Assembly (NCBI GenBank): GCA_030654695.1
Contig: JAURWY010000009.1
Span: forward strand, 62,001-126,000
DNA from: Polaromonas sp.
GTDB lineage: Bacteria; Pseudomonadota; Gammaproteobacteria; Burkholderiales; Burkholderiaceae_C
DNA: 64,000 nucleotides
Direction: 5' to 3'
Shown piece by piece: positions 8,221 to 18,239 of this stretch. Below the pieces are notes generated by a model. The model ran no database searches and was not told the DNA's origin. It saw nothing but the letters and a program-made list of their open reading frames with translations. A program made the translations under genes and the position numbers. How positions within the stretch are numbered: the first letter of the stretch is position 1; every line of letters begins with the position of its first letter.

Positions 8221-11200
8221 TCAGTGACCGGCAGCAGCCGGCGTCTCATGCGCCACTTGCGTATTCGCACCGGGAATCGCCTTGCGGGCAAACAGCGTGT
8301 ACATGGTCGGCACCACAAAAATGGTGAGCAGTGTTCCTAGGGACATGCCGCCCACAATGACCCAGCCAATTTGCATGCGGCTTTCAGCCCCCGCACCGGT
8401 CGCCATGGCCAGCGGCAAAGCCCCCAAGACCATCGCGCCAGTGGTCATCAAAATCGGCCGCAGACGCTGGGCTGAGGCCTTGACCACCGCGTCGATCATG
8501 TCCATCCCCTGACCGCGGAGTTGATTGGTGAACTCCACGATCAAGATGCCGTGCTTGGTGATCAGCCCGACCAGCGTGATCAGGCCAATCTGCGAATACA
8601 CATTGAGTGATCCGCCGCTCCATTTCAGCGCCAGCAAGGCACCGATCATCGACAGCGGCACCGACAGCATGATGACCAGCGGATCGACAAAGCTCTCGAA
8701 CTGTGCCGCCAGCACCAAGAAGATAAACACCAAGGCCAGCACAAAAACAATCAATAGCGCGCCTTGCGACTTGCGAAATTCTCGTGAAGTGCCGTTGAGC
8801 TCCGTGCTGTAACCGGTCGTGAGAATTTTCGCGGCCGTCTGATCCATGAAGCGCAAGGCTTCGCCCAGCGAATAATCGCTCGACAAGTTAGCCGTGATGG
8901 TGACCGAGCGGCGCTGGCCGAAGTGGTTCAGCTCACGCGGCGAGACGCTTTCGCGGACCTTCACCAAAGCCGACAGCGGAATGACGCTGTCGTTGCGGCC
9001 ACGCACGTAAATTCGCTCAATGTCTTCCGGCGTGTTGCGGCCACTGGCCTGGGTCTGCACGATCACATCGTACTGCTCAGCATCGCGTTTGTAGCGCGTC
9101 ACATTGCGGCCGCCCAGCAGGGTTTCAACCGCTTTGGCAACGACCTCGACGCTGACGCCCAGATCGGCCGCCTTCTCACGGTCGACGCTGATGCGCAGCT
9201 CTGGCTTGTTCAGGCGCAAGTCAACGTCGGGCGACACAATGCCCGGATTTTTGGCAATTTCATCCAGCATCTTGCGCACCATGCCGTTCAGGTTCTGGTA
9301 ACTTTCAGAGGTCTGAATGACGAAGTTGAGCGGTCGCTCGCGAAAGCCCTGACCGAGCGAAGGCGGCGTGATCGGGAAGGCCGTCACACCCGACAAGCTG
9401 GCGAACTTAGGTCCGAGTTCGCGCGCCATGTCCATCGTCGTGCGCTTGCGCTCGTCCCAGTCCACGGTGCGGTAAACCACGCTGGCCTGCGCCACCGTGG
9501 GGTTGCCCAGACTGACGAAAATACGGTCGAACTCTTTGAAGGGCTGACCCATTTTTTCCAGCGCGCGAGCGTATCGGTCGGTGTACTCCAGCGTCGCGCC
9601 GTCGGGTGCATTGACATTGGCCAGAATCACGCCACGGTCTTCCATCGGCGAGAGTTCTTGCTTCATGGTCGGGAAAACCCAAGCAATCGCACCGGCACTG
9701 ACCAGCATCACCAGCAGCACCAACCAGCGCGCCTGCAGCAGCCATCCCTTGAGCAGGCCGCCCAGCCCAGCGTTGGCAGCAGGCAGGTGCCGCATGGTCA
9801 CCAGCCAGCGCAGGAAAGCACCGTAACTGTCGGATAACCCTGTCAGCAGGCGTTCCATGCCGCGGTCAAAGCGGTTCGGGTTCGGGTTGTGCTTGAGCAG
9901 CTGCGTGCACATCATGGGCGTCAGCGTCAGCGCGACGAAGCCAGACACCACCACCGCGCCGGCCAGTGCCAGCGCGAACTCCACAAACAGCCGGCCCGTG
10001 CGCCCCGGTGTGAAAGCCAATGGCGCGTAAACCGCCACCAAGGTAGCCGTCATGGTGACGATGGCAAAGCCGATCTCACGAGCCCCTTTGATACCCGCTG
10101 AAAACGGGTCCATGCCCTCTTCAATGTGCCGATAAATATTCTCCAGCATGACGATGGCGTCATCGACCACCAGACCAATCGCCAACACCAGCGCCAGCAA
10201 GGTCAGTGTGTTGATACTGAAGCCCGCCAGCGCCATCAGCGCAAAGGTGCCCACGAGGCTCACCGGAATGGTGATGATGGGAATGATCGACGCGCGCAAG
10301 GTGCGCAAGAACACAAAAATGACCAAGGCCACCAACAGCACCGCTTCGACGATGGTGCGGTAGACGTTTTTGACGGAGCGGTCAATGAAGACCGAGTTGT
10401 CATTGGCCACGTCGATCACCATGCCTGCAGGCAGGTCAGCTTTGAGCTTCGGCAAGGCCGCTTGCACGCCTTTTGACAGGTCGAGCGGATTGGCAGTGGC
10501 TTGCCGAATGACCCCCACGGCCACGGCGGCGCGGCCGTTCAGACGAACAGAGGTGCGCTCGTCGGCAGCACCTTCTTCGACCCGCGCCACGTCGCGCACC
10601 CGGACTGAAAAGCCGTTGACGGTTTTCACCACAATGTCACCAAACTGGGCAGGCTTGATCAGGTTGGTCTGCGAGGTGACACTGAACTCGCGCTGCTGTG
10701 ACTCAATGCGTCCAGCTGGCAACTCCATGTTGCTGCGCCGGATGGCATCTTCGACGTCTTGACTGGTCAGACGAAACGCGGCCATCCTGTCGCTGTCGAG
10801 CCAGACCCGCATGGCGTATTTGCGCTCCCCAAAAATACGCACGTCGGCCACGCCGGTGACCGTCTGAAAGCGCGGTTTCACCACCCGGTTCACCAAGTCA
10901 TTGATTTCCAATTGGGTCAGGGAGTCGCTGGAAAAGGCGATCTGAATGACCGGAAAAGCATCGGCCTCCACTTTCGCAATCACCGGTTCTTCAATCGCTT
11001 GCGGCAGGCGGTTACGCACGCGTGAGGTTCTGTCGCGGACTTCGGCTGCGGCTGAGTCAGCGTCTTTTTCAAGCCGGAAGCGGACACTGATCTGGCCCTG
11101 ATCGGCACGGCTGATCGAGGTGATCACGTCAACCCCGTCAATACCGGCAATCGAGTCTTCCAGCGGCTTGGTCACCTGCGACTCGATAACCTCTGCCGAG

Positions 11201-11361
11201 GCGCCCGGGTAGCGCACGCTGACGGTCACCACGGGTTCATCAATTTTGGGGTATTCGCGCACCGTCAGTCGGTTGAAGCTGACCGCACCAATCAGCACAA
11301 TCAGCAGCGACAGCACGGTGGCAAAGACCGGCCGGCGAATGGAAACTTCAGCGATTTGCAT
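8221..11361 (-). CDS. RND multidrug efflux pump, inner-membrane permease (AcrB/MdtBC type)
   Basis: This is a proton-driven exporter in the inner membrane. It starts with the typical MQIAEVSIRRPVFATVLSLL cap and first membrane helix. It has the large periplasmic domain, the helix with paired aspartates GLVVDDAIVMLENIYRH used for proton relay, and the second-half repeat (LVLAAQFESFVDPLVIM, GLITKHGILIVEF). At 1046 residues it has the usual length. The adaptor gene ends 15 bases upstream, so the two form an operon. No outer-membrane channel gene is present, so a TolC-like partner elsewhere is expected. Sequence flavour is closer to the MdtB/MdtC and MexK type than to AcrB; substrates are unknown. 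Confidence 0.93.
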   Translation of the reverse strand: MQIAEVSIRRPVFATVLSLLIVLIGAVSFNRLTVREYPKIDEPVVTVSVRYPGASAEVIESQVTKPLEDSIAGIDGVDVITSISRADQGQISVRFRLEKDADSAAAEVRDRTSRVRNRLPQAIEEPVIAKVEADAFPVIQIAFSSDSLTQLEINDLVNRVVKPRFQTVTGVADVRIFGERKYAMRVWLDSDRMAAFRLTSQDVEDAIRRSNMELPAGRIESQQREFSVTSQTNLIKPAQFGDIVVKTVNGFSVRVRDVARVEEGAADERTSVRLNGRAAVAVGVIRQATANPLDLSKGVQAALPKLKADLPAGMVIDVANDNSVFIDRSVKNVYRTIVEAVLLVALVIFVFLRTLRASIIPIITIPVSLVGTFALMALAGFSINTLTLLALVLAIGLVVDDAIVMLENIYRHIEEGMDPFSAGIKGAREIGFAIVTMTATLVAVYAPLAFTPGRTGRLFVEFALALAGAVVVSGFVALTLTPMMCTQLLKHNPNPNRFDRGMERLLTGLSDSYGAFLRWLVTMRHLPAANAGLGGLLKGWLLQARWLVLLVMLVSAGAIAWVFPTMKQELSPMEDRGVILANVNAPDGATLEYTDRYARALEKMGQPFKEFDRIFVSLGNPTVAQASVVYRTVDWDERKRTTMDMARELGPKFASLSGVTAFPITPPSLGQGFRERPLNFVIQTSESYQNLNGMVRKMLDEIAKNPGIVSPDVDLRLNKPELRISVDREKAADLGVSVEVVAKAVETLLGGRNVTRYKRDAEQYDVIVQTQASGRNTPEDIERIYVRGRNDSVIPLSALVKVRESVSPRELNHFGQRRSVTITANLSSDYSLGEALRFMDQTAAKILTTGYSTELNGTSREFRKSQGALLIVFVLALVFIFLVLAAQFESFVDPLVIMLSVPLSMIGALLALKWSGGSLNVYSQIGLITLVGLITKHGILIVEFTNQLRGQGMDMIDAVVKASAQRLRPILMTTGAMVLGALPLAMATGAGAESRMQIGWVIVGGMSLGTLLTIFVVPTMYTLFARKAIPGANTQVAHETPAAAGH

Positions 11362-11376
11362 GGTCAGGGGTTCCGG

Positions 11377-12606
11377 CTATCGGGCTGGAGAAATCAGGCA
11401 AGGGTCTGGACCGGTGAGCGGCTGCAAAGCAGGGGCCGCGAGCTTAGCAGCCACTGCCGCAGTGGGTGACGCTGGTGCAGCAGCGGCCTCTGGAGCGGCG
11501 ACCTTGTCCAGCACGCGCACCGCAGTACCGTCGCGTTGAACACGCTGCTGACCCGCAATGATGACGCTATCGCCAACCTCCAGACCGTCCACAATCTCGA
11601 CCTTGCCGAGCAGGCGCTGCCCCACCTTGACTTCAACCCGTTGCGTCACGAAACCCTGAGCGTCAGGCCCGGGCAACAGCTTGATGACGAATTGCTTGCC
11701 GGCTTGCGGCACGATGGCCTCTTCAGGAATCACACGGGCGTCATCACGCTGGCCAAACACTGTGTTGACGCGGGCGAACATACCGGGACGCAACTGCAGG
11801 CGACGGTTGTCAATACAGGCACGCACGCCAACCGAACGGCCATTCGCGTCAATCAGCGGATCAATCGCTTGCAGCACCGCTTTGAATTTTCGACCCGGCA
11901 AAGCATCCAGCTCTACGGTTGCCGTCTGTCCACGGCGAACTTTGGACTGAAAGCGCTCGGGCAGACGGTAGTCGACAAAAATAGCTTCGATGTCTTCGAT
12001 GTTGACAATGTCAGCACCATCCTTCAAGTAATCACCGACGTTGACCGTGCGGATGCCGGCCAAGCCATCAAACGGTGCGAGGATCTTCAGCCGTGCCGCG
12101 GTTGCGCGAGCCAGCGCGAGCTTGGCCTCGGCCACTTGCAGGGCCGCAGCACTTTCGTCGACGGTGCGGCGGCTGATGAAGTTTTGCGCCACCAAGTCTT
12201 GGTTGCGCTTGTGGTTGGCCTCGGCAATGCTGAGCTCAGCCAGCGCCTGTTGGACTTGGGCCATCGGCAAGCGGTCATCCAGCTGCACCAACAACTGACC
12301 AGCTTTGACACGGTCGCCATCACGGAAATTAAGTTGCGTAATGCGCCCACTGATCTCGGGCCGCAATATCACCCCTTGACGCGAACGCAGCGAGCCGACA
12401 GCCTGCGTGTCGTCCACCAACTTCATGACATCAACACGGGCCACTTCAACCGATGGCTTGCCACCCTGGGAGCTCGGTGCAGTGGCAGACGCCAACGGCG
12501 CTTCACCTAGACGCTTGGACGGCTGATTCTGGTACCACCAAGCCGCCGCGCCAAGCGAAGCCATGCCGACAACGGCCACCACGGAATAGATAACTTTAGA
12601 AGCCAT
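11377..12606 (-). CDS. RND efflux periplasmic adaptor (membrane fusion protein)
   Basis: This is the HlyD/AcrA-type adaptor linking the permease to an outer-membrane channel. From the ATG at 12606 the 409-residue protein begins with a single membrane anchor (VIYSVVAVVGMASLGAAAWWY) rather than a lipobox. A biotinyl-lipoyl hairpin follows (ISGRITQLNFRDGDRVKAGQ), then an alpha-helical hairpin, a second lipoyl half (ILAPFDGLAGIRTVNVGDYL) and a beta-barrel. The frame is open 25 codons further upstream, but no earlier start carries a ribosome site. The C-terminal tail is alanine- and proline-rich and weakly conserved. It is transcribed together with the permease that follows. Confidence 0.9.
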   Translation of the reverse strand: MASKVIYSVVAVVGMASLGAAAWWYQNQPSKRLGEAPLASATAPSSQGGKPSVEVARVDVMKLVDDTQAVGSLRSRQGVILRPEISGRITQLNFRDGDRVKAGQLLVQLDDRLPMAQVQQALAELSIAEANHKRNQDLVAQNFISRRTVDESAAALQVAEAKLALARATAARLKILAPFDGLAGIRTVNVGDYLKDGADIVNIEDIEAIFVDYRLPERFQSKVRRGQTATVELDALPGRKFKAVLQAIDPLIDANGRSVGVRACIDNRRLQLRPGMFARVNTVFGQRDDARVIPEEAIVPQAGKQFVIKLLPGPDAQGFVTQRVEVKVGQRLLGKVEIVDGLEVGDSVIIAGQQRVQRDGTAVRVLDKVAAPEAAAAPASPTAAVAAKLAAPALQPLTGPDPCLISPAR

Positions 12607-12735
12607 GAGCAAAGCGTCCGCTTTTTTGTAAGGATGAGGTAACCCGACAATGTAGCAGGCTGTAACGGTCGTACACAGCAAGGGTCCCTGAAAAAGACAT
12701 TTTCAAGGCCCATTTACCTGGTCTTCACAATTCAC

Positions 12736-13224
12736 TCAAAGTCGGGCTGCAGACCGATTCGCCGCCAAGGCCATGTCAACCCCTTTGTTGGCCAGCGTAT
12801 CGGCCCGCTCATTACCAGGGTCACCGGCGTGGCCTTTGACCCAGCGCCAGTCAATTTGATGTCCTCCCGACGCCACAAGGGCGTCAAGACGTTGCCAGAG
12901 ATCGACGTTTTTCACCGGTGCTTTGGCTGCCGTGCGCCAGCCTCGGGCTTTCCAGCCATGAATCCACTCGGTGATGCCCTTGCGGACATATTCGCTGTCC
13001 AGATAAAGCGTCACTTGGCAGGGTCGCTTGAGCGCCGACAAAGCCTCAATGACCGCCATGATTTCCATGCGGTTGTTGGTCGTGCCAATTTCGCCGCCGA
13101 ACAACTCCTTGACCGTGCCACCGGAAGTCAACATAGCGCCCCAGCCACCGGGGCCAGGATTGCCCTTGCAGGCACCATCGGTATAAATCACCACCGGCGC
13201 GGCCGGCGTCTGGACGTCTGTCAT
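12736..13224 (-). CDS. rnhA: Ribonuclease HI
   Basis: RNase HI cleaves the RNA strand of RNA-DNA hybrids in the cytoplasm. The catalytic carboxylates D16 ([10 protein letters not shown]), E54 (NNRMEIMA), D76 (YLDSEYV) and D142, plus the active-site H132 in the [12 protein letters not shown] loop, are all present. The 162-residue length matches bacterial type 1 enzymes. Its ATG overlaps the stop codon of the upstream methyltransferase gene (ATGA), which suggests translational coupling. In many betaproteobacteria this pair is followed by dnaQ; here dnaQ lies about 9 kb away. Confidence 0.97.
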   Translation of the reverse strand: MTDVQTPAAPVVIYTDGACKGNPGPGGWGAMLTSGGTVKELFGGEIGTTNNRMEIMAVIEALSALKRPCQVTLYLDSEYVRKGITEWIHGWKARGWRTAAKAPVKNVDLWQRLDALVASGGHQIDWRWVKGHAGDPGNERADTLANKGVDMALAANRSAARL

Positions 13225-14111
13225 GAGTGCGATGTATCCGTTAAATGAGAAGAACTAACCGAAGATTGTGCGGGTGCTGATACCTTGAGAGCGGAAGTCG
13301 ACTTAGCCTGATGACGGTTGGCGACCACCGCTGGTGCAGGCACCCGAGCAGCGCGCTCTTTCCAAGCTGGCTCCAACAGGCGCATACCGCGGACCCGCTT
13401 GGTCGCCACCAAAAAATATGCCGCCCCAAAAATCGGCCACCAACGCGCACCCGCAGCGTCCATCCAAGCAAACCGCTTGAGCCAACGCGCATTGTCGATG
13501 GCTGGCCGGTAGCAGCCAAATTGAGCAGATTCGACTTCAAAACTGAGCAGCCTCAGCCAGTCTCGCAAGCGCCAGTGACCCATGAAATCGCCCTGCTCAG
13601 GCAAAAACAAGTTGCCAAAACCCAGCCGCTTGAACAGATGGCCGCGCTGCTGCCGCAAGCCCCACAAACTGGCCGAATTCAAACCACTGATGACCACGCG
13701 CCCCTCGGGCACCAGCACACGCTCGACCTCGCGCAGCGTAGCGTGCGGGTCATGGCTCAGCTCCAGCGTGTGCGGCAGAACGACCAAGTCCAGGCTGTTG
13801 GCAGGAAAAGGCAAGGCGGCCGAATGCGTTAAAAGAGCGACACAGCGGGAACTCTGCTGCGGCTCAAGGCTCAGATTCAAAATTCGATCAGGAGCGTTTA
13901 CAGTCGTGCTTGGCATGACATCAAGCGCCAACCACTGATGAGGCATGCGGTTGTTGCGCAAGGCGTCTAATTCTTGCAGACCCAACTGCAAAGCGTGATA
14001 ACCAAAAATATCAGCCACCGCTTCGTCGAAACGCTCACGCTCCCACGCCATCAAGTATTCACCGGGCGGTGTTTTCAACCAATCCGTCAAACCTATAATT
14101 TTAGAGCTCAT
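13221..14111 (-). CDS. SAM-dependent methyltransferase (type 11 family)
   Basis: This class I methyltransferase of unknown substrate has a recognisable core. The central part [36 protein letters not shown] corresponds to motifs II-III of the fold, but the first SAM loop is degenerate. A hydrophobic segment near [15 protein letters not shown] and a serine-rich tail follow. I use the ATG at 14111 (296 residues) rather than a TTG nine bases earlier. The gene overlaps rnhA by four bases. The methyltransferase-rnhA pairing is common in Burkholderiales, where it usually sits near gloB, but gloB is absent here and mltD occupies the divergent position. Confidence 0.8.
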   Translation of the reverse strand: MSSKIIGLTDWLKTPPGEYLMAWERERFDEAVADIFGYHALQLGLQELDALRNNRMPHQWLALDVMPSTTVNAPDRILNLSLEPQQSSRCVALLTHSAALPFPANSLDLVVLPHTLELSHDPHATLREVERVLVPEGRVVISGLNSASLWGLRQQRGHLFKRLGFGNLFLPEQGDFMGHWRLRDWLRLLSFEVESAQFGCYRPAIDNARWLKRFAWMDAAGARWWPIFGAAYFLVATKRVRGMRLLEPAWKERAARVPAPAVVANRHQAKSTSALKVSAPAQSSVSSSHLTDTSHS

Positions 14112-14295
14112 CAAAACCAATGCATGTGTTTTTTCAATTTTTCCTGAACGCCCAGCGGACGGTGGTACGGCCGACGCAGCACTTTCAGTCGGTGGCTGAT
14201 TCTAGTCAAGCCGCCACGCCAAGGCAGACCTCTTGATGTTCTTGTCCTTCGACCTTTCACAGCGTTGCCCCAAGGCACTGACCACGAGCCCTCTC

Positions 14296-15891
14296 ATGAC
14301 CCTCTATCGACCCAGCGCCTTGTTTTTATTCTGGCGTAAAGCAAGTGACCGCCTCAGCAGATGCTGCGAATTGCGTACTGTTCTTTCGGTCGTCTGCTTG
14401 ACCAGCTCGGTGTTGGTTCTGGCGGGCTGCGCCACCCCAGGGCAGATGGATGCACAGGGCAAAATATCTGGCCCGATCATGGCCACTAGCGCATCGGCTA
14501 TTCCATCCGAAACCGCGAAGAACTCCGACGCCCGAGGCCGCCAAAAGCCTGCGGGTCCTGTCGTCGCTCCCAGTTCAACCCTGAAGTCCATAGATCCGTT
14601 GGCTGATGCGAAACAATCAGTGGCCGCGCTTGAAGCACCGATCGAATTGTGGGACCGGATTCGCCGAGGTTTTCGCATGCCCGACCTGCAAAACGATTTG
14701 GTCACTGACCGGGAGGTCTGGTACAGCAGCCGGCCAGACTACATCCAGCGCATGACACAGCGCTCAAGCAAATATCTGTTTCACATTGTTGAAGAGCTGG
14801 AGCGGCGCAACATGCCGACCGAACTGGCGCTGCTGCCATTTATCGAGAGCGCTTTCAATCCGCAAGCCGTCTCCAGTGCCAAGGCCGCTGGCATGTGGCA
14901 GTTCATGCCGGCAACCGGCACGTATTTCGACCTCAAGCAAAACATCTTCCGCGACGACCGACGCGATGTGCTGGCGTCGACCCGCGCAGCCCTAGATTAC
15001 CTGCAAAAACTACACACCATGTTTGGCGACTGGCACTTGGCGCTGGCCGCCTACAACTGGGGTGAAGGCAATGTCGGAAAAGCCATTGCACGCAACAAAA
15101 AAGCCGGCCTAGAGACTGGCTACGCTGACCTGAATATGCCGGCAGAAACCCGTTTGTACGTGCCCAAACTGCAAGCGGTGAAAAATATTGTCGCCAACCC
15201 AGAGGCCTTCAAGACCGAACTGCCCCTGATCGAAAACCATCCGTATTTTCAGGACGTCACGATCTCCCGCGACATTGACGTGGCACTCGCTGCCAAACTC
15301 GCCGACGTCAAGCTGGAAGACTTCAAAGCGCTTAATCCAGCGGCCAGCCGACCGGTCATATTGGCTGCGGTCACGCCCCAAATTTTGCTCCCTTGGGACA
15401 GCGCTAAGGTGTTTCAACGTAACTTTGAGGCGTACACGCTGGGGCAGTACGCCAGCTGGACAACCTGGACCGTGCCCACCACCATGGCGGCCAGCGAAGC
15501 GGCCCGACGCACCGGCATGAGCGAGAGCGACATGCGCTCCATCAACAGCATTCCACCGCGCATGCTGGTCAAGGCCGGCTCCACGCTGCTGGTGCCCCGC
15601 TCTGCCAAAGTCATCCATGACGTGACCAGCCATGTGGCAGAGAACGGCCAGATGAGCCTGGCGCCTGAGATCGTCACCAGACGTGTCAATGTTAAGGCCC
15701 GCAAAGGCGAAACGGTGGCAACTTTGGCGCGGCGTTATCGTGTCAGTGTCCTAGAAGTGGCCGACTGGAATCAGGTCACGGCCCACAGCAGCTTCAAGCT
15801 CGGGCAATCGGTGGTGTTGTTTTTGCCAGTCAAAGCCAACGCCAAGAGCGGCAGCAAACTCAGGACCGTCAAAAGGGTGCCGCGCAAATAA
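14296..15891 (+). CDS. mltD: Membrane-bound lytic murein transglycosylase D-like lipoprotein
   Basis: This envelope enzyme cleaves peptidoglycan glycan strands. From the ATG at 14296 (531 residues) a signal peptide leads to a lipobox LAGC, with the lipidated cysteine at residue 45. An ATG at 14236 is an alternative but makes the leader unusually long. The SLT domain carries the catalytic glutamate E184 in ALLPFIESAFNP, with AAGMWQFMPATG and AAYNWGEGNV motifs. A C-terminal LysM module (RKGETVATLARRYRVSVLEV) binds peptidoglycan, and a partial second LysM-like stretch precedes it. It is divergent from the methyltransferase and followed by a DsbG-like lipoprotein. Confidence 0.92.
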   Translation: MTLYRPSALFLFWRKASDRLSRCCELRTVLSVVCLTSSVLVLAGCATPGQMDAQGKISGPIMATSASAIPSETAKNSDARGRQKPAGPVVAPSSTLKSIDPLADAKQSVAALEAPIELWDRIRRGFRMPDLQNDLVTDREVWYSSRPDYIQRMTQRSSKYLFHIVEELERRNMPTELALLPFIESAFNPQAVSSAKAAGMWQFMPATGTYFDLKQNIFRDDRRDVLASTRAALDYLQKLHTMFGDWHLALAAYNWGEGNVGKAIARNKKAGLETGYADLNMPAETRLYVPKLQAVKNIVANPEAFKTELPLIENHPYFQDVTISRDIDVALAAKLADVKLEDFKALNPAASRPVILAAVTPQILLPWDSAKVFQRNFEAYTLGQYASWTTWTVPTTMAASEAARRTGMSESDMRSINSIPPRMLVKAGSTLLVPRSAKVIHDVTSHVAENGQMSLAPEIVTRRVNVKARKGETVATLARRYRVSVLEVADWNQVTAHSSFKLGQSVVLFLPVKANAKSGSKLRTVKRVPRK

Positions 15892-15994
15892 GTGCCAAGT
15901 GCCGCAAAAGGCAAGGCTCAGCGGCAAGGTTGAGCTGTCTCGACCAGGCCTTTCTCGCCTACGCTCACTTCTTTGAACACAAAATCAAAACGCT

Positions 15995-16609
15995 ATGCTG
16001 AAAATCCTTTTGAGGGTCGCCGCGGTGACATCCCTTCTTCTGCTGGGTGCCTGCAAAGATCAGACGACCGAGCCAACAGCCCGTCAAGCCAGCGCCTCAC
16101 CGGTGTCAATCGCAGCCATACAAGCAGAAGCCAAGGGTTTCAGCGTTGGTGTGCCCATGAGCGCCCGCACGGTGTATGTCTTTTTTGATCCGCAATGCCC
16201 CCATTGCACAGCCCTGTGGGAAGCCGCCAAGCCACTGAAAAATCAGATCCGCTTTGTGTGGATTCCGGTCGGCATTCTCAATCCGTCCAGCACGGCACAG
16301 GGTGCCACGATACTGGCCGTCCCAGACCCCGAGGCCGCCATGGATGCGCATGAGGCGTCGATGAGCGCCAAGACAGGTGGCATCAGCGCCGCACGCGACA
16401 TTGACACTCAAAAAACGGCAGTGACCCAAAACACCCAATTGATGACCCGCTTTGGTTTCACATCCATTCCCACCATCGTCGCCACCAAAGCGCAAACGGA
16501 AGCACTGATCACCCGAGAGGGCTCTATGGGAACGAGCGAACTGGCCAACTTTTTAGGATTGCAGTGGCCAGCGGCAACAAGTCCTGCGGCCCCCACCGTC
16601 AAGCCTTAA
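15995..16609 (+). CDS. DsbG/DsbC-like thiol:disulfide interchange lipoprotein
   Basis: This is a periplasmic thioredoxin-fold protein. The signal peptide ends at a lipobox LLGAC with lipidated C20. The redox site is C68-P-H-C71 in FFDPQCPHCTALW, and the cis-proline partner is P159 in FTSIPTIV. At 204 residues it is shorter than DsbC/DsbG, and an N-terminal dimerisation domain seems absent, so it may act as a monomeric thiol oxidase or reductase. It lies 103 bases after mltD on the same strand. Its last 11 bases overlap the 3' end of the convergent binding-protein gene. Confidence 0.82.
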   Translation: MLKILLRVAAVTSLLLLGACKDQTTEPTARQASASPVSIAAIQAEAKGFSVGVPMSARTVYVFFDPQCPHCTALWEAAKPLKNQIRFVWIPVGILNPSSTAQGATILAVPDPEAAMDAHEASMSAKTGGISAARDIDTQKTAVTQNTQLMTRFGFTSIPTIVATKAQTEALITREGSMGTSELANFLGLQWPAATSPAAPTVKP

Positions 16610-17654
16610 AGCGCTCTTTAGCCCGGCGTGCAAAGGCATTGTTAACGGTCTTGACCAAGTCAATTTGCTCGGCCTTGATATCGGGATTGAAACTGGCGAG
16701 GGCCCGCAAGGCGGTACGCGGGCCGTTTTCAGGCATCAGGCCGTCAAGAGAAATCGACTCTCGTACTTGGTCAAAAGAGGCCAGATACAGGGCTCGATCA
16801 CCGAGCAGGTACGCTTCCGGTACGGTCTTCAGGATGTCGCCCGGACCCGCTGTTTGAAGCCACTTCAAGCCGTGCACGATGGCGTTCGTCAAGGCTTGGC
16901 ACATGTTCGGATGTCGCTGGATGAAGTCGCCCGTGCTGTAAAGGCAGGTCGAAGGCATGGGACCGCCAAAAACCTCGATCGTGCCTTTCAGTGTGCGGGT
17001 CTCAGCGATGATTTTGACATCGCCTTTTTGTTCCAGCATCGTCATCACCGGGTCGGTATGGCTGATGGCATCCACCTGCCCGGAACGCAATGCGGCTAGG
17101 GCACTCGACGCCGAGCCGACTTCCACAAAAATCACATCGCTTGGTTTCAAGTCAAAGCGGGCGAGTACCAAACCGGCCGTGAGGTAACTCACTGAGTCGA
17201 ACGTCGCGACCCCAATCTTCTTACCCTTCAGATCGGTAACATTTTTGTACTGAGGCATGTTGCGAACCGACACGCCAAAGGCAATCTGGGGCGTCCGCGT
17301 CTGCATGACGAAGGACTGAAACCATTGACTTTTGAGCTGCAGTTCAATGGTTCTAGAAAAAGACCCCGAACAGACATCCGCAGCGCCGCTGAGAACCGCC
17401 TGCGATGCGCGGACAGCCGTGCCAAAGTCATTGACCTCCAACTCCAAACCTTCCGCCTTGAAATAACCCAGCTGCTCCGAAATCGTCAACGGTAAATAGC
17501 CCAGCGAAGACTTGCCGCTGACAGCCATGACGGTCCGCGACCGCTCCGGCCTGGACCTAGGCTGGGCCTGCAATGCCGGCACGACCAACGAAGCCGCCAA
17601 CCATAGTCCTGCCTTGCCCCAATGCCGGCGGGAAATCCCGTCTGGTCGCGTCAT
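16599..17654 (-). CDS. ABC transporter substrate-binding protein (NitT/TauT/SsuA family)
   Basis: This periplasmic binding protein is probably for a sulfonate, nitrate-like or pyrimidine-precursor compound. The ATG at 17654 has a strong AAGGGGTGAG ribosome site, giving 351 residues; the frame is open much further upstream without a signal. The N-terminus contains a twin-arginine motif (SRRHWGKAGLWLAASLVV), so Tat export is likely. The NMT1/SsuA-like core includes SLGYLPLTISEQLGYF, DFGTAVRASQAVLSGAADV and DLKGKKIGVATFDS. No permease or ATPase gene is adjacent, so it is an orphan here. The ligand cannot be named from sequence. Confidence 0.82.
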   Translation of the reverse strand: MTRPDGISRRHWGKAGLWLAASLVVPALQAQPRSRPERSRTVMAVSGKSSLGYLPLTISEQLGYFKAEGLELEVNDFGTAVRASQAVLSGAADVCSGSFSRTIELQLKSQWFQSFVMQTRTPQIAFGVSVRNMPQYKNVTDLKGKKIGVATFDSVSYLTAGLVLARFDLKPSDVIFVEVGSASSALAALRSGQVDAISHTDPVMTMLEQKGDVKIIAETRTLKGTIEVFGGPMPSTCLYSTGDFIQRHPNMCQALTNAIVHGLKWLQTAGPGDILKTVPEAYLLGDRALYLASFDQVRESISLDGLMPENGPRTALRALASFNPDIKAEQIDLVKTVNNAFARRAKERFKA

Positions 17655-17706
17655 GCGCTCACCCCTTGAATTCTTGATCTTGGGCCTAGCGTAACCAGCC
17701 AAGAAA

Positions 17707-17738
17707 AAACCCGCATCGGGATGATCCCGTGCGGGTTT
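17707..17738 (-). terminator. Rho-independent terminator of the MAPEG gene
   Basis: On the minus strand AAACCCGCA pairs with TGCGGGTTT around an inner CGGG/CCCG stem, followed directly by TTTTTTCTT. It lies about 65 bases after the MAPEG stop codon and before the binding-protein start, so it separates the two transcription units. Confidence 0.8.
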
Positions 17739-17803
17739 GTACTCAAGCTGCTGGCAACTGGCGCCAGATTTAAGCCGCGATCTGTTGAGCCATCCGCCTA
17801 GGT

Positions 17804-18214
17804 TCAGCGAAATCCAGCGAACAAAAGCGCAACATTGGCCAGCAAGGCCAGCATCCAAACAACGCTTCGCAGGTTGGCCTTGTTGGCCACGTACGCCGCC
17901 ACATAAGCAAGTCGAAAAACGACAAAAGCCACCGCCAGCAAATCGACCCGCCCCTGCGACGCCTGCAACTGATGCGCAATGACGACCGCCGCAAAAAAGA
18001 AAGGCAGTGCCTCAAAGGTGTTGGCTTGAGCGTTGTTGGCACGCGCCCGCCAGTCGGTCTGGCGCTGCAGCCAGTTGCGTGGGTCTGCGTTGTCGTAACC
18101 ACCCTCACCCGGCGGCGTGCGCATCATGCCGGACTTGGCGATGCCGGCGCAGACCACCGGCAACAAGGCCATCACCAGCACACACCAGTAAGCGATTGTG
18201 AAATTTGGAAGCAT
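17804..18214 (-). CDS. MAPEG-family membrane protein
   Basis: This 136-residue protein of the membrane-associated eicosanoid/glutathione metabolism family has four membrane helices (IAYWCVLVMALLPVVCAGIAK; TFEALPFFFAAVVIAHQL; VDLLAVAFVVFRLAYVAAYV; SVVWMLALLANVALLFAG). The family motifs RxxNxxE-like NNAQANTFEALP and FRLAYVAAYV are visible. Bacterial members are mostly uncharacterised; glutathione transferase or peroxidase activity is known for some relatives. It lies just after recR on the same strand and ends at a strong terminator. An alternative overlapping minus frame (17770-18108) has no family features. Confidence 0.85.
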   Translation of the reverse strand: MLPNFTIAYWCVLVMALLPVVCAGIAKSGMMRTPPGEGGYDNADPRNWLQRQTDWRARANNAQANTFEALPFFFAAVVIAHQLQASQGRVDLLAVAFVVFRLAYVAAYVANKANLRSVVWMLALLANVALLFAGFR

Positions 18215-18239
18215 AATTTTTAACGCCTTTCAGCCACGG

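Noticed and set aside
8923..9837. 304-codon plus-strand frame opposite the RND permease
   Set aside because: Antisense shadow; the permease frame holds all conserved motifs.
11536..12510. 324-codon plus-strand frame opposite the efflux adaptor
   Set aside because: Antisense to a clear HlyD-type gene; composition is that of a mirrored coding strand.
13241..13540. Alternate minus frames within the methyltransferase gene
   Set aside because: They are shadows of the methyltransferase frame and have no own start signals.
17770..18108. Second minus-strand frame overlapping the MAPEG gene
   Set aside because: Arginine-rich translation without membrane helices; the other frame shows all four MAPEG helices.
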